A stretch of 62,867 nucleotides of DNA from Budvicia aquatica DSM 5075 = ATCC 35567 (GCF_000427805.1 NZ_ATYS01000032.1:450-63316), one strand, 5' to 3'; shown: positions 38,927 through 50,462, counted from the stretch's first letter. Program-made: numbers and translations. The notes: generated by a model from the sequence alone, not told the origin.

Positions 38927-38942
38927 AAGCAATCGTTAACTT
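38927..38942 (+). promoter_or_regulatory. Possible PurR box upstream of purR
   Basis: AAGCAATCGTTAACTT agrees with the PUR box ACGCAAACGTTTGCGT at 11 of 16 positions, including the central CG. It lies 53 bp before the purR ATG, fitting the known self-repression. The match is moderate. Confidence 0.35.
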
Positions 38943-38994
38943 ACCCGCTTGCACGGTATCCGATACTCGTGAAGGCTCTGGAGTACAGGGATTT

Positions 38995-40011
38995 ATGGCA
39001 ACAATAAAAGATGTAGCTAAGCATGCTGGCGTTTCTACAACAACGGTCTCCCACGTTATTAATAAAACACGTTTTGTTGCAGAAGACACCAAAGCAGCCG
39101 TTTGGGCTGCTATTAAGCAGTTAAATTACTCTCCCAGCGCCGTTGCCCGTAGCTTAAAAGTCAATAATACAAAAACCATCGGTTTATTGGCGGCCTCCAG
39201 TGGTTCGCCCTATTTTGCAGAAGTTATACAGGCGGTTGAGGCCGCATGCTATAAAAAGGGTTACACCTTAATTCTGTGTAATGCTCAAAATAACTTAGAA
39301 AAGCAAGAGGCTTATCTGGCCATGCTGGCTCAAAAAAGAGTCGATGGCATGCTGGTTATGTGTTCCGAATACCCTACTCCGCTGCTTAATATGCTGCAGA
39401 ACTATCATAATATTCCAATGATGGTGATGGATTGGGGTAAGCACAGCGACTTTACCGACAATATTGAAGACAACGGTTTTCACGGCGGATATCTAGCAAC
39501 CCGATATCTTATCGATCGCGGTCACCGTGAAATTGCCACCATCACCGGGCAGCTTAATGAACATACCGGACGCGAGCGTCATAAAGGCTTTCTGCATGCG
39601 CTGAAAGAAGCAAAAATTACCATTCCTGATGAGTGGGTTATTGAGGCTGACTTCCACCCCCATGAGGGCTATGAAGGGATGATGAAGCTACTTGCCGCAT
39701 CCAAGCGCCCTACGGCACTATTTTGCGGTGGTGATGTTATTGCAATGGGCGCGCTTTGTGCCGCAGGCGAAATGGGAATTCGGGTACCGGAAGATATTTC
39801 GGTTATCGGTTATGACAATATACGTAATACCCGTTTCTTTAATCCACCACTGACCACCATCCAGCAGCCCAAAGAAACCCTGGCTGAAATGGCTCTTGAT
39901 ATGCTGTTGGATAAAATCATTAATAAGCGTGAAACGTATAACTCAATTGAATTACACCCGGAACTGGTTGAACGTAATTCAGTGACTGATGGCCCTTTCT
40001 TAAAGAAATAA
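38995..40011 (+). CDS. purR: Purine repressor
   Basis: The 338 residues are a LacI-family repressor: HTH and hinge [55 protein letters not shown], almost the E. coli sequence, then the periplasmic-binding-like core. The core region includes [27 protein letters not shown] and [20 protein letters not shown]. It binds hypoxanthine or guanine as corepressor. It is divergent from ynhF and ends in a strong terminator. Confidence 0.97.
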   Translation: MATIKDVAKHAGVSTTTVSHVINKTRFVAEDTKAAVWAAIKQLNYSPSAVARSLKVNNTKTIGLLAASSGSPYFAEVIQAVEAACYKKGYTLILCNAQNNLEKQEAYLAMLAQKRVDGMLVMCSEYPTPLLNMLQNYHNIPMMVMDWGKHSDFTDNIEDNGFHGGYLATRYLIDRGHREIATITGQLNEHTGRERHKGFLHALKEAKITIPDEWVIEADFHPHEGYEGMMKLLAASKRPTALFCGGDVIAMGALCAAGEMGIRVPEDISVIGYDNIRNTRFFNPPLTTIQQPKETLAEMALDMLLDKIINKRETYNSIELHPELVERNSVTDGPFLKK

Positions 40012-40060
40012 TCACATTCTGTTTTCAGTCTCAGTTTGAGTTTCAGATAGAAAAAATAAA

Positions 40061-40094
40061 AAAATCCGGCAGTTATCAGCTACCGGATTTTTTC
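40061..40094 (+). terminator. purR terminator
   Basis: AAAATCCGG (40061-40069) pairs with CCGGATTTT (40083-40091), followed by a T-rich tract. The A-run on the other side can serve htpX as well. Confidence 0.88.
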
Positions 40095-40116
40095 TTTTAT
40101 ATCGAGTTAACGCCGC

Positions 40117-40992
40117 TTACTTCAGGTACTCACCAGAACGCAGCGCTTCAATACGCTTATCCAGCGGCGGATGTGATAAGAACAGTTCGCTAAATGCCTT
40201 AGACTTACCATTAATACAAAAGGCCAGCATGGTTGACTCTTCCTGAGGTTCATAGCTGGTTTTTAACCGCTGTAGCGCCGCAATCATTTTTTCGCGGCCA
40301 ACAAGCTTGGCAGAACCCGCATCCGCTCTGAATTCACGATGGCGGGAGAACCACATGGTGATAATGCTGGCCAGAACGCCGAATACCAGTTCAAGCACCA
40401 TTGAAACCGCAAAATAGATCATCGGACTACCGGATGAACTTTCATTATCCCGATTGGATAAAAATCCTGCCGCTATCTGCGCAAGCAGTCGGGAAATAAA
40501 AATAACAAAGGTATTGACCACGCCCTGTAGCAGCGTCATGGTCACCATATCGCCATTGGCAATATGGCTGATTTCATGGGCTATAACGGCCTCAGCTTCA
40601 TCACGGCTCATATTTTGCAGTAAACCGGAGCTGACAGCGACCAACGACGCATCTCTGCGTGCACCGGTGGCAAAGGCATTAATATCCGGTGCCTGATAAA
40701 TAGCCACCTGTGGCATACCGATACCGGCCTGCTGAGACTGCCGTTTAACGGTTTCAAATAGCCAACGCTCAACCTCAGTACGTGGTTGCTCAATGACCTG
40801 ACCACCAACCGAGCGCAGTGCCATCCATTTGGATAGCATTAAAGAAACAAAAGCACCACCAAAGCCGAAGATTCCGGCCATGATCATCAGTCCCTGAACG
40901 CTACGCCCTTGAATGCCGGTCAAACTGAGTACCAGTCCAAAAACCAACATAACAGCAAGGTTTGTTAATAAAAATAGCGCTATACGCATCAT
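40117..40992 (-). CDS. htpX: HtpX membrane zinc metalloprotease
   Basis: The 291 residues match E. coli HtpX (293): four membrane segments, two at the N-terminus ([24 protein letters not shown]) and two in the middle. The zinc motif HEISH is at residues 139-143, with the third ligand in a later Glu (HREFRADAG). It degrades misfolded inner-membrane proteins with FtsH and is under Cpx control in E. coli. It lies downstream of prc on the same strand but after a terminator. Confidence 0.97.
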   Translation of the reverse strand: MMRIALFLLTNLAVMLVFGLVLSLTGIQGRSVQGLMIMAGIFGFGGAFVSLMLSKWMALRSVGGQVIEQPRTEVERWLFETVKRQSQQAGIGMPQVAIYQAPDINAFATGARRDASLVAVSSGLLQNMSRDEAEAVIAHEISHIANGDMVTMTLLQGVVNTFVIFISRLLAQIAAGFLSNRDNESSSGSPMIYFAVSMVLELVFGVLASIITMWFSRHREFRADAGSAKLVGREKMIAALQRLKTSYEPQEESTMLAFCINGKSKAFSELFLSHPPLDKRIEALRSGEYLK

Positions 40993-41187
40993 AAAATGGC
41001 ATTCCCTCAGAGAAGTAAAAGATGTTTGTTACAACTCAAATAGTATGGGTTGATGGCGAAAATTCAAGAGCAATACCCCAATACTGAACAATTTGATCAC
41101 AACTTTACAATTGTCAGTGACAAAGCGTAGCTTTGGGTATTTTTGCCAATGAAATTGATCGCTTAATTATCGTTGGCGCGGCCATAT

Positions 41188-41219
41188 AAAAAAACAAGGC
41201 GCACAGTGTGCACCTTGTT
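41188..41219 (-). terminator. prc terminator
   Basis: AACAAGGCGCAC (41193-41204) pairs with GTGCACCTTGTT (41208-41219) with one C-A mismatch. Six T follow on the minus strand. Confidence 0.88.
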
Positions 41220-41262
41220 CGTTTGAGCTAAACAATTTATTCGGGCTAAACAACAAGCCTGA

Positions 41263-43299
41263 TTAGTTCTTTTTCGCCGCCGCTTCGGCTTTTTCAAGCG
41301 CAGCCAGATCTAATGCGATTAGCACCGTTTCGTCCAGATAAGGATCTGCGTCCTTATAATCTTTAGGCAAGTCTTCAAGAGATTTCAATGGTTTCTTACC
41401 ATCGCGCGCTAAGCGCTCATTGATGCGCTTCAGACGAGTTGCATCGTCTTCATTGCTCTCTTTTTCCCGTTTTGCATAGTTAAGCGATATGGTGGCTCGC
41501 TTATCCTTATTGGCTTTATAACGGGCAATATCTTGCATAATAAACTGGAACTCAGGATCTTTCTCAATACGCTGTTGATGCTCTTTCGACAGCGTCGGTA
41601 TATAACGGGTCTCATCACCGATAATGTTATAGCTCGCTTTATCTATGCTATCCCAAGGTAACGCATTGTCTTCAAAGCTTTCACCTGTTTCAACAGGGTC
41701 AATACCTGTCGGCATAATGATATCCGGCGTAACCCCTTTACGCTGGGTGCTTCCGCCATCTATACGGTAAAACTTCTGAATCGTGTACTGCACAGAGCCT
41801 AGTTCAGGCCAGTCAGGACGAAGCATCTGATCGTAAATACGATTTAAAGCACGATGTTGTTGAACGGTACCTTTACCGAAGGTTGGTTCACCAACGATCA
41901 GCGCACGGCCATAATCCTGCATAGCGGCAGCAAAGATTTCTGATGCTGAAGCACTAAAGCGGTCGACTAATACCACCAGAGGGCCTTTGTAATAGACTAC
42001 ATCGTCAGTATCGCTGTCTTCACGCACTTTGCCGTTATTATCCCGAATCTGAACAACCGGACCGCTAGGAATAAATAAGCCAGACAGAGACACCGCTTCG
42101 GTTAATGCCCCACCGCCGTTAGACCGTAAATCGATAATAATGCTGTCAACATTCTGCTTAGTCAGTTTTTGCAACTGAGTCTTCACATCTTCAGTCAAAC
42201 CGACATAGAAGCCGGGAATATCTAATACGCCGACTTTCTTCTTACCGATGGTTTTAAGCGTCATTTTGACCGCACGGTCTTCAAGACGAATGCGTTCGCG
42301 GGTTAATACCACCGTTTTGGCTTTAGCACCTTTACCGGCAGGTAAAATTTCAAGGCGAACTTTACTTCCCTTCGGACCTTTAATCAGCGCGACAACATCA
42401 TCAAGACGCCAGCCAATCACATCAACCATCGGCTTATCTTGCTGACCAACGCCAATGATCTTGTCACCGACGGCAATCGCTTTACTCTTAGCTGCCGGAC
42501 CACCGGCGACCAGAGAGTTAATCTGAGTATAGTCATCTTCCATCTGTAATACCGCACCAATACCTTCCAATGAGAGACTCATTTCGGTATTAAACTGCTC
42601 GGTATTACGCGGGGATAAATAGTTGGTATGAGGATCGATCTCACGAGCAAACGCATTCATTAGCGTTTGGAATACGTCTTCACTCTTAGTTTGGGTTAAA
42701 CGCTTGATCGCTGATTGATAACGCTTAGTCAGAATCTCTTTGATTTCCGGCCACTCTTTACCGGCTAACTTAAGATTCAGCGCGTCATACTTAACCTTTG
42801 CGTACCAAAGCTGGTCTAACTCTTCCTGAGTTTTTGGCCACGGTGATTTACTGCGATCGACTTCAATGGTGTCATCACCATCAAACGTCATCGGTTTATC
42901 CAGTAACGTTAAGGCATAGTTCAAACGTTCAAACCGGCGTTTCTGGGCAAAGTTATACAACGCATATGCCGTTTCCAGATTACCGGATTTAAGTTCTTCA
43001 CCCAACGCCGTCTTTTTACCGGCAAAGCTTTCAACGTCTGATGCCAGTAATACGTTGTGACTAAAGTCCAACATATTCAGATAACGATTAAAGATTTTCT
43101 CTGAAAATGCGTCATCAAGCTCAAACTGCCGATAGTGGGAACGGGTAAACCGCGCCGTTACGCGCTCGCTCACCGTTGCATGCTGAGCTTCCTGTTTTAA
43201 TTCAGGAAGCTGATCGATACGATAGGTTGTATCTTTCGCATAACTTAATCCCGCTAGAAATAAGCCTGCAATTGCCGTTAACCGGACTAAGTTATTCAT
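41263..43299 (-). CDS. prc: Carboxy-terminal (tail-specific) protease
   Basis: Prc/Tsp trims periplasmic proteins, including PBP3 and MepS with NlpI. The start ATG 43299 (MNNLVRLTAIAGLFLAGLSYA) gives a proper signal peptide; the frame extends 16 codons upstream, into the proQ end region. The 678 residues contain the PDZ domain (VAGGPAAKSKAIAVGDKIIGVG), the catalytic Ser in RFSASASEIFAAAM and Lys in PTFGKGTVQQ, and a C-terminal helical extension (DDATRLKRINERL), as in E. coli. It follows proQ by 19 bp. Confidence 0.96.
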   Translation of the reverse strand: MNNLVRLTAIAGLFLAGLSYAKDTTYRIDQLPELKQEAQHATVSERVTARFTRSHYRQFELDDAFSEKIFNRYLNMLDFSHNVLLASDVESFAGKKTALGEELKSGNLETAYALYNFAQKRRFERLNYALTLLDKPMTFDGDDTIEVDRSKSPWPKTQEELDQLWYAKVKYDALNLKLAGKEWPEIKEILTKRYQSAIKRLTQTKSEDVFQTLMNAFAREIDPHTNYLSPRNTEQFNTEMSLSLEGIGAVLQMEDDYTQINSLVAGGPAAKSKAIAVGDKIIGVGQQDKPMVDVIGWRLDDVVALIKGPKGSKVRLEILPAGKGAKAKTVVLTRERIRLEDRAVKMTLKTIGKKKVGVLDIPGFYVGLTEDVKTQLQKLTKQNVDSIIIDLRSNGGGALTEAVSLSGLFIPSGPVVQIRDNNGKVREDSDTDDVVYYKGPLVVLVDRFSASASEIFAAAMQDYGRALIVGEPTFGKGTVQQHRALNRIYDQMLRPDWPELGSVQYTIQKFYRIDGGSTQRKGVTPDIIMPTGIDPVETGESFEDNALPWDSIDKASYNIIGDETRYIPTLSKEHQQRIEKDPEFQFIMQDIARYKANKDKRATISLNYAKREKESNEDDATRLKRINERLARDGKKPLKSLEDLPKDYKDADPYLDETVLIALDLAALEKAEAAAKKN

Positions 43300-43318
43300 G
43301 CCGTGCCAAACCTCCAAC

Positions 43319-44020
43319 TCAGAACTGTAAGTGTTCCGCACGTACAATCATTGCTAAACCTGAAGCAAGCTGTACACGAACACCATCTTTTGCGATTTCA
43401 AGCACTGTGGCATCCATAGCACTTTTACCTGCACGAACTCGTACATTTTGCCCGGTCTTTAGTGCCGCCATATCCGCTGCGGATGCAGGACGGGACTTCT
43501 CAACTTCTTTTACTGGCACCGCTGCGCGTGGAGCCGCAGGTTGGGCTGGTTTAGATTTAGGCTGAGACTGATTACGCGAGGTCGGCTGAGCCGCCGTAGC
43601 ACTTGGTGCAGGCTTTTTAGCCGCAGGACGAGGGCGACGATTTTGCGTAGCTTCTCCTGACTCGCGACGCTGGGCTGCACGCTGCGCCTGAACTCGGGCT
43701 TTCGCCTCTTCCAGTTGCTTACGCGCATGCTCAACGTGCTGCTCTTCCAGAGCACCACAATCTGCGCCATCGAGATCGACGCGCTGAGCATCAGCTTTGA
43801 TACCGTGCAGGTAACGCCAGCTTGAAGTATATAAACGCAAAGCAGTACGTAACTGCGTTTTGCTGAACAGTGTTTCTTCTGGCAGCCGGGCTACGACATC
43901 CTGAAAAATACCGATCTTCAGCGGGCGTGCTTCCCCTTCAGTGGTGAAACAAAGAGGGAACTTTTCTGCCAGATAGGCAATGACTTCTTTACTACTGTTC
44001 AACTTAGGTTGATTTTCCAT
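43319..44020 (-). CDS. proQ: RNA chaperone ProQ
   Basis: The 233 residues have the FinO-like N-terminal domain (residues 1-120: [38 protein letters not shown]) and a positively charged linker of Ala, Pro, Arg and Gln. A C-terminal Tudor-like domain ([46 protein letters not shown]) follows. ProQ binds structured sRNAs and mRNA 3' ends. It is co-directional with prc, as in E. coli. Confidence 0.96.
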   Translation of the reverse strand: MENQPKLNSSKEVIAYLAEKFPLCFTTEGEARPLKIGIFQDVVARLPEETLFSKTQLRTALRLYTSSWRYLHGIKADAQRVDLDGADCGALEEQHVEHARKQLEEAKARVQAQRAAQRRESGEATQNRRPRPAAKKPAPSATAAQPTSRNQSQPKSKPAQPAAPRAAVPVKEVEKSRPASAADMAALKTGQNVRVRAGKSAMDATVLEIAKDGVRVQLASGLAMIVRAEHLQF

Positions 44021-44148
44021 GAAATTTCCTGATTACAACGAGCTTGCCAACCAACGCAGGCACAAATTACGCGCCATTATAATGACGCTCTCAGTAAAAG
44101 CTACGTTATCCGCACTTCAAGTTTAAACTGATGACAATAAAAAACCGG

Positions 44149-44613
44149 TTAGCCTTGCGAAATATGCTTGGAAAGCACTGCCGCTAGGGCTTTCAGGCCA
44201 GATTCATCGTCATTGTCGAAACGGTTAAATACCGTACTATCAATGTCTAATACACCGATAATATCGTTACCTGAATAAACAGGTAACACAATTTCTGCGT
44301 TGCTCGCACTATCACAAGCAATATGTCCTGCAAACTTATGGACGTCATCAATTCTTTGAATTTTATTTTCTACAACCGCCGTACCACAAACACCCCGACC
44401 AACAGGGATTCGGGTGCAGGCAATTTTTCCTTGAAAAGGCCCTAGCACTAATACATCACTTTGTAATAAATAAAAACCGACCCAATTAACATCCTCAAGC
44501 CGTTCAAACAGCAAGGCACAGCTATTAGCTAGTGTTGCTATCAGATCGTTCTCAGCACTAATCAGTGCCGTTAAATCTCTGTGCAATTCGGTATAAAATG
44601 CTTGTTTATTCAT
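44149..44613 (-). CDS. msrC: Free methionine-(R)-sulfoxide reductase
   Basis: This is a GAF-domain enzyme reducing free Met-R-O. The start ATG 44613 (MNKQAFYTELHRDLTAL) equals that of E. coli YebR; an in-frame ATG lies six codons upstream. The redox cysteines appear in KIACTRIPVGRGVCGTAV and GHIACDSASNAEIVLPVYSG. The 154-residue protein is slightly shorter than in E. coli at its C-terminus (SKHISQG). It precedes proQ on the same strand, as in E. coli. Confidence 0.93.
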   Translation of the reverse strand: MNKQAFYTELHRDLTALISAENDLIATLANSCALLFERLEDVNWVGFYLLQSDVLVLGPFQGKIACTRIPVGRGVCGTAVVENKIQRIDDVHKFAGHIACDSASNAEIVLPVYSGNDIIGVLDIDSTVFNRFDNDDESGLKALAAVLSKHISQG

Positions 44614-44718
44614 CTTATCAACATAAGCCATGGATTAATCGGTTGTATATCTGAATTTAGTATAATTCATTGTTGCACATATACGCAGTTGACATCCCAT
44701 TGCGCGCGATGTTTATTG

Positions 44719-45045
44719 TTAACCGCCCGCCAGTTTAACTTTAAAACCTTTCAATTCTAGCAGGACTTTTAGTTCATCGCGTTTATCGCCCTGAATTTCA
44801 ATCACTCCGTCCTTAATTGCACCACCGCAGCCACATTTCTTTTTTAATTCGGCGGCTAACTTGTTTAAATCATCATCGCTAAGATCCAGCCCCGTAATAA
44901 TGCAAACGCCCTTCCCTTTACGCCCGCTGGTCTGACGCTGAATTCTGACAATGCCATCACCTTTAGGCCGCTCAGCCTTAGCCTCATCCGGCTTAATTCG
45001 ACCTGAATCGGTGGAGTAAACTAACCGGCTGTTATTATCCGTCAT
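44719..45045 (-). CDS. yciH: SUI1/eIF1-type protein YciH
   Basis: The 108 residues equal E. coli YciH. The SUI1 fold carries GDGIVRIQRQTSGRKGKGVCIITGLDLSDDDLNKLAAELKKKCGCGGAIKDGVIEIQGDKRD. It can influence initiation fidelity in vitro, but the in vivo role is unclear. It lies 6 bp after pyrF on the same strand, as in E. coli. Confidence 0.96.
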   Translation of the reverse strand: MTDNNSRLVYSTDSGRIKPDEAKAERPKGDGIVRIQRQTSGRKGKGVCIITGLDLSDDDLNKLAAELKKKCGCGGAIKDGVIEIQGDKRDELKVLLELKGFKVKLAGG

Positions 45046-45051
45046 GATGTT

Positions 45052-45753
45052 TTACACCAGGCTGGCTAAGATGTCCCGCAGTGCTGCTGCAGGATTATTG
45101 GCTTGAGTTATCGGGCGCCCGATAACCATATAATCAACCCCGGCGGCCAGTGCCTGCGGAGGGGTCATAACCCGACGTTGGTCACCCAAATCGCTGCCCA
45201 CCGGACGAATTCCCGGCGTAACTAATTGGAATGAAGGGCCAAATAGCGCCTTCAAATGTTCAGCCTCATGGGCAGAGCACACAACGCCATCTAAACCATT
45301 ATCTTTAGACAAACGAGCAAGCCTTTCGGCATGTTGTTGCAATGAAGATTCAATGCCGATGCCGCGCAGATCGCTCTCGTCCATGCTGGTTAATACCGTG
45401 ACGGCAATTAACTTAGGCGCATCGCTACCATAAGGCAGCAGTGCTGTTTTAGCCGCTTCCAGCATTCTCGCACCGCCACTGGCATGCACATCGACCATCC
45501 AAACGCCCAGCTCAGCCGCAGCGGCAACGCTCTTCGCCACAGTATTGGGAATATCATGAAACTTTAAATCAAGGAAAACGTCAAACCCACGATTGTGTAG
45601 CTCACGCACCAGTTCAGGCCCGCAAAGAGAAAACATCTCTTTGCCAATTTTTAAGCGACAATCTTTTGGCTCTATCTGATCGGCCAGTTCAAGGGCCGAG
45701 CGTTGGTTATCAAAATCCAGAGCAACAATAATGGGTGAAGTCGAGCTCGACAT
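45052..45753 (-). CDS. pyrF: Orotidine 5'-phosphate decarboxylase
   Basis: PyrF makes UMP in the last step of pyrimidine synthesis. The start ATG 45753 has AGGAAA at about 45760-45765; the frame opens nine codons earlier. The 233 residues contain the catalytic [11 protein letters not shown] (Lys and Asp), VDVHASGG and the C-terminal VTPGIRP...[11 protein letters not shown] phosphate loop. It lies between lapB and yciH, the conserved cluster. Confidence 0.96.
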   Translation of the reverse strand: MSSSTSPIIVALDFDNQRSALELADQIEPKDCRLKIGKEMFSLCGPELVRELHNRGFDVFLDLKFHDIPNTVAKSVAAAAELGVWMVDVHASGGARMLEAAKTALLPYGSDAPKLIAVTVLTSMDESDLRGIGIESSLQQHAERLARLSKDNGLDGVVCSAHEAEHLKALFGPSFQLVTPGIRPVGSDLGDQRRVMTPPQALAAGVDYMVIGRPITQANNPAAALRDILASLV

Positions 45754-45813
45754 GTTTATTTCCTGTAAGACTATTAACACCGTGTACCCGAGTATCAGGT
45801 ACTAATATATTTT

Positions 45814-46983
45814 CTATTGACCATCTAATCCGCGAATCGGCTTAACGGTTGACCACGCCCGGCAAGACGGGCAGTGCCAATAAAGCGAACTTGCCGTCAG
45901 ACCGCACTTTTCACAACGATAGCGCGGCTTAGTTCTGATTTGCTCGCCAACCATATTGCGTAAAACAATCAGGCTTTCTTTAGCCCGGCCTTCTTCAGCA
46001 TCCGCTAACTGATAATCCATCAGGCGGTAGAAACCACGCATGGTCGGATGACTCTGTAGCTGGCGGTTAATATAGGTTTGAGCAACATCTCGCCCCTCGC
46101 GAAGCTCCAGTATATCGGCCAGCATTAACTCGGCCGAAGACCCTGTTTGTTCAGCCACACAGCGTTTTAAATAATTTAACCATTCTTCAGGACGATCTAA
46201 TCGTTGATAGCATTCATACAGCATAGGTATGGTTTCGCTGACAAAGTCCTTATCTTGTTCGATAACGCGTTCAAGCTCATTAATCGCTTTAACATCATCG
46301 CCGCGGGCAATCCAAATTCTGCCCAGCATAATCGAGACTCGGGCGCAGTTACTGTCTGCCGCTGAGGCCTTTTTCAATAACCCCATCGCTTTATCCAAGT
46401 CGTCAGAGCTCATGGCCAACAGCGCCAATTCACAATAGAAATGGGCAATTTCAACGCGCAATGCGTCTTTACCTGACTTAATCAGCTTCTCTGCGACATC
46501 AATCGCCTGAAGCCAGTCGCTGGTCGCCTGATGAATAATTAATAATTGCTGCAATGAGGCTATTCTAAAGTCTTCTTCATCAATAAGCTGAGTAAACATG
46601 TGTTCAGCCCGGTCATACACACCGGCAGCCATGTAGTCTCGCCCTAATTGCTGGGTCGCCAATAGCCGCTGTTCAAAAGACAGAGAGGCACTTTCCATTA
46701 ACGACTGGTGAATTCTTATCGCGCGATCAACCTCGCCCCTGGAACGGAACAGGTTGCCTAATGTCAGGTGGGCTTCGAATGCGCCGCCGTCCTCTTTAAG
46801 CATATCAACAAAAAGATCAACGGCTTTGTCTTGTTGGTTAGAAAGAAGGAAGTTGACACCGTCCACATAACCACGGGACAGTTTATTTGCCTCTTGTTGA
46901 CGCTCCTGCTGTACTCCTCTTCGGCCCATATACCAGCCGTAAGCAGCAGCCACGGGCAGTAACAGAAACAGCAGTTCAAGCAT
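45814..46983 (-). CDS. lapB: LPS assembly protein B
   Basis: The 389 residues have an N-terminal membrane anchor (MLELLFLLLPVAAAYGWYMGRRG). A long TPR array follows (about residues 50-350, repeated A-x-x-x-G-x-x-F patterns). The C-terminal rubredoxin-like zinc domain reads RCEKCGLTASSLYWHCPSCRAWSTVKP, with four Cys. With FtsH it controls LpxC and so LPS level. It starts 6 bp after lapA, as in E. coli. Confidence 0.96.
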   Translation of the reverse strand: MLELLFLLLPVAAAYGWYMGRRGVQQERQQEANKLSRGYVDGVNFLLSNQQDKAVDLFVDMLKEDGGAFEAHLTLGNLFRSRGEVDRAIRIHQSLMESASLSFEQRLLATQQLGRDYMAAGVYDRAEHMFTQLIDEEDFRIASLQQLLIIHQATSDWLQAIDVAEKLIKSGKDALRVEIAHFYCELALLAMSSDDLDKAMGLLKKASAADSNCARVSIMLGRIWIARGDDVKAINELERVIEQDKDFVSETIPMLYECYQRLDRPEEWLNYLKRCVAEQTGSSAELMLADILELREGRDVAQTYINRQLQSHPTMRGFYRLMDYQLADAEEGRAKESLIVLRNMVGEQIRTKPRYRCEKCGLTASSLYWHCPSCRAWSTVKPIRGLDGQ

Positions 46984-46989
46984 ACAACA

Positions 46990-47316
46990 TTATTCCTTAT
47001 TGGATGACGGTATCATCGTCGCAGACGGATTACCCGCCGATGCTGAGGAGTCAGTTTGTTGTAAGCGTTTAATTTGGCGCTCGGCCCGGCCTAAGCGTAA
47101 CCGCAAACGCAGGTAGAACAACCCGCTGACCAGCCAGCCCAAAAGAAAACCGCCACCGAATAAAACGGCCAGCAGAGTGGATAATGCATAGTCTCCCTTA
47201 GCAACCAAAAAGTTGAAGGTGACAACTTGCTCGTTATGCGCACCTAATGTCACTGAAATAATCAGAATGACGATAACCAACAATACAACCAGTAAATATT
47301 TCACATTGCTATCCAA
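46990..47316 (-). CDS. lapA: LPS assembly protein A
   Basis: The 108 residues have two membrane helices (LLVVLLVIVILIISVTLG and STLLAVLFGGGFLLGWLVSGLFY) and a short cytosolic tail (LRLGRAERQIKRLQ), the LapA (DUF1049) layout. It works with LapB. The start lies at a normal distance downstream of the lapAB promoter gap. Confidence 0.94.
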   Translation of the reverse strand: MDSNVKYLLVVLLVIVILIISVTLGAHNEQVVTFNFLVAKGDYALSTLLAVLFGGGFLLGWLVSGLFYLRLRLRLGRAERQIKRLQQTDSSASAGNPSATMIPSSNKE

Positions 47317-47480
47317 AATAAAGATAAACGGATGAATTATACCAAGAATACTTTACCTATTTTCATCTTAACTTAGCATTTCTACTCGCAGATAGAAAAT
47401 CGGATTTTATCTTACAACCACTTTATAGCCGGTTAATAATACTATCACACTATATGAGAGGGCTTTTGTCATAGTATTGA

Positions 47481-48239
47481 TTATTCCTCACACTTTTCTG
47501 TCCCAGCAGCACCGGCAAACTGATCCAGCCGCATAACTTTACGATCGATGAACCAACAGGCCAGAAAGGCAAATAATCCGCTAAGTATAATAGAGACCAT
47601 CAGATCTTCAGACCAATGCATCCCTAATAATAAACGACTTCCGGCCACTGTGACGGCCCAAATCATTAAAATAGTTGCGCTAACATAACGGCGACGTGGC
47701 CAGAGTAACCCAATGCCTAGCAAAGCCCATGATGCAGTAAACATGGTATGCCCCGACGGAAATGAATAGCCGGTCTCGCGCTCCCAGTGTTTAGACAACC
47801 ATGGCGGAACCCGATCTTCATTTTTAAGTTTCTGCTCAACAATGCGGGCGCGCTCTTTGCGCGGGAGCGAGTAAAAAGCAGCATCATCGATTTGAAACTC
47901 ATTTTCCAGCCACAGCACAAAAGGCCGCGGCTCTTCGACCGTTTCTTTAATTGCCGATTTGATCGCCTGCCCGCCGACAATAGTGACGGCCAGAATAGCG
48001 ATAAGATATAAGCCTTTTCTCATTATCGGCAATTTCAGTTGCCAAACAAACCACAGCGCAAGGACCACGCTGGTTAATGCTCCCCAAGGCGAACTGGAGG
48101 TTTCAGTGATCCAAAATAGCGGTTTAAGAAAGGGATTGTTTTCCGAAGGGGTCCAGAACCAGTCGCTAACCCAGACAATTAATGGCATCGCTAAAAGAAT
48201 TAAAACGCCACAGGCGGTTCGTTTTGCCAGACTTAACAT
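47481..48239 (-). CDS. pgpB: Phosphatidylglycerophosphatase B
   Basis: PgpB is a membrane PAP2-type lipid phosphatase (phosphatidylglycerol-phosphate and undecaprenyl-diphosphate). The start ATG 48239 (MLSLAKRTACGVLILL) has GGAAAG upstream; the frame opens 12 codons earlier. Motifs in order are KETVEEPRPF (first), YSFPSGHTMF (second, catalytic His) and SRLLLGMHWSEDLM (third). The 252 residues are close to E. coli (254). It is divergent from ribA, as in E. coli. Confidence 0.95.
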   Translation of the reverse strand: MLSLAKRTACGVLILLAMPLIVWVSDWFWTPSENNPFLKPLFWITETSSSPWGALTSVVLALWFVWQLKLPIMRKGLYLIAILAVTIVGGQAIKSAIKETVEEPRPFVLWLENEFQIDDAAFYSLPRKERARIVEQKLKNEDRVPPWLSKHWERETGYSFPSGHTMFTASWALLGIGLLWPRRRYVSATILMIWAVTVAGSRLLLGMHWSEDLMVSIILSGLFAFLACWFIDRKVMRLDQFAGAAGTEKCEE

Positions 48240-48499
48240 ACTACTTTCCAACTTAAATCGATTTAGGCCGCACATAATCCCACAAAATGACTAAAAATAG
48301 TAAAAATAGTAAAAATACCGCACTCTAACCAACTGATTTTTTATTAACTATCTTGCAACAAAATCAATCTGATTAGATTATACTGATACGCCTTATTATG
48401 CGGATTAGCTTATAGCCCTCAGTTTATGGCTAATCACGGCTAAATTATTTGTAAATAAATCAAGACGCATTGCGTAGTCATTTATTATTGGAGAGTATC

Positions 48500-49090
48500 A
48501 TGCAGCTAAAAAGAGTGGCAGAAGCGAAACTACCGACCCAATGGGGAGATTTTCTTATGATCGGTTTTGAAGAGCTTGCCACGGGGCATGACCATGTCGC
48601 TCTGGTTTTTGGCGATATCAGCGGTGATGAGCCGGTATTATCCCGCGTTCATTCAGAATGTTTGACCGGTGATGCACTGTTTAGTCTGCGCTGTGACTGT
48701 GGTTTTCAGCTTGAAGCCGCCCTACAGCACATCGCAGAAGAAGGTCGAGGCGTGCTTATTTATCATCGCCAAGAAGGCCGTAATATCGGGCTGCTAAATA
48801 AAATTCGGGCTTATGCTCTGCAGGATAAAGGCGCAGATACCGTTGAAGCTAATCACCAGCTCGGTTTTGCCGCCGACGAACGCGACTTCACTCTCTGTGC
48901 GGATATGTTCAAATTATTGAGCATTAAGTCAGTTAATCTGCTGACCAATAACCCAAAGAAAGTCGAAATTCTGACTGAGGCAGGGATTAACATTGCTAAC
49001 CGCGTGCCGCTGCTGGTTGGACGTAATCCTAAGAATGAAAAATATCTGGATACCAAAGCGGCTAAGATGGGCCACTTACTGGTTAAGTAA
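48500..49090 (+). CDS. ribA: GTP cyclohydrolase II
   Basis: RibA starts riboflavin synthesis from GTP. ATG 48500 ([16 protein letters not shown]) has GGAGAG at 48490-48495 and gives 196 residues, the E. coli length. Motifs are [25 protein letters not shown], with the three zinc cysteines, [21 protein letters not shown] and [14 protein letters not shown]. It is divergent from pgpB and convergent with cysB. AcnA, usually between ribA and cysB in E. coli, is absent here. Confidence 0.97.
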   Translation: MQLKRVAEAKLPTQWGDFLMIGFEELATGHDHVALVFGDISGDEPVLSRVHSECLTGDALFSLRCDCGFQLEAALQHIAEEGRGVLIYHRQEGRNIGLLNKIRAYALQDKGADTVEANHQLGFAADERDFTLCADMFKLLSIKSVNLLTNNPKKVEILTEAGINIANRVPLLVGRNPKNEKYLDTKAAKMGHLLVK

Positions 49091-49097
49091 ATTATCA

Positions 49098-49120
49098 CCA
49101 GCCCGCGTTCAGCGGGCTGG
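49098..49120 (+). terminator. Bidirectional hairpin between ribA and cysB
   Basis: CCAGCCCGC (49098-49106) pairs perfectly with GCGGGCTGG (49112-49120) over a 5-nt loop, 8 bp after the ribA stop. Confidence 0.8.
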
Positions 49121-49146
49121 TACTGATACTGATACTGATACTGATA

Positions 49147-49148
<2 letters not shown>
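49121..49148 (+). repeat. Four TACTGA hexamer repeats
   Basis: TACTGA is repeated four times exactly, followed by TACT. The run reaches the cysB stop codon (49147-49149) without entering the conserved coding part. Confidence 0.85.
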
Positions 49149-50124
<976 letters not shown>

Positions 50125-50261
50125 TTACACCACCACTTAACGAGTATCCAAAAGACGATAAAATATGCGTTATTCTTCAAGTTTGATCGGTGAGTGAAAG
50201 GTTAAAACAGTCACCCCACCAAATCGTTATCAGAAGTACTATCACCGGACGAATAAGAATA

Positions 50262-50387
50262 GACCCAAAATAATTCGAGTTGCATCAAGGCTGCAAAGGA
50301 GCTAGTCCCGATGAGCTTACTCAGGTAAGTAATTCGGGTGAGCGAGCGCAGCCAACAAAGATGTAGCTTGAAGTATGAAGGGTATAG
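50262..50387 (+). repeat. ERIC (intergenic repeat unit) element
   Basis: The 126-bp sequence contains GAGCTTACTCAGGTAAGTAA and GGGTGAGCGAGCGCAGCCAAC, close to the conserved ERIC core. Its ends are related to TATACCC...TTCAAG-type inverted termini (ACCCAAAATAATTCGAG at one end, CTTGAAGTATGAAGGGTATA at the other). The length equals the classical 126-127 bp ERIC. It lies between cysB and topA. It is an enterobacterial signature. Confidence 0.9.
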
Positions 50388-50424
50388 ACTAAATATCAAC
50401 TTATCGTACGCAAGACTGATGAAA

Positions 50425-50462
50425 TAAAAAACGCCCCGCAGTTAAATTACATGCAGGGCGTT
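50425..50462 (-). terminator. topA terminator
   Basis: AACGCCCCGCA (50430-50440) pairs with TGCAGGGCGTT (50452-50462) with one mismatch. T follow on the minus strand from the A-run at 50425-50431. Confidence 0.82.

Noticed and set aside
48291-48316. TAGTAAAAA-type triplication before ribA
   Set aside because: Low-complexity AT sequence without a clear role.
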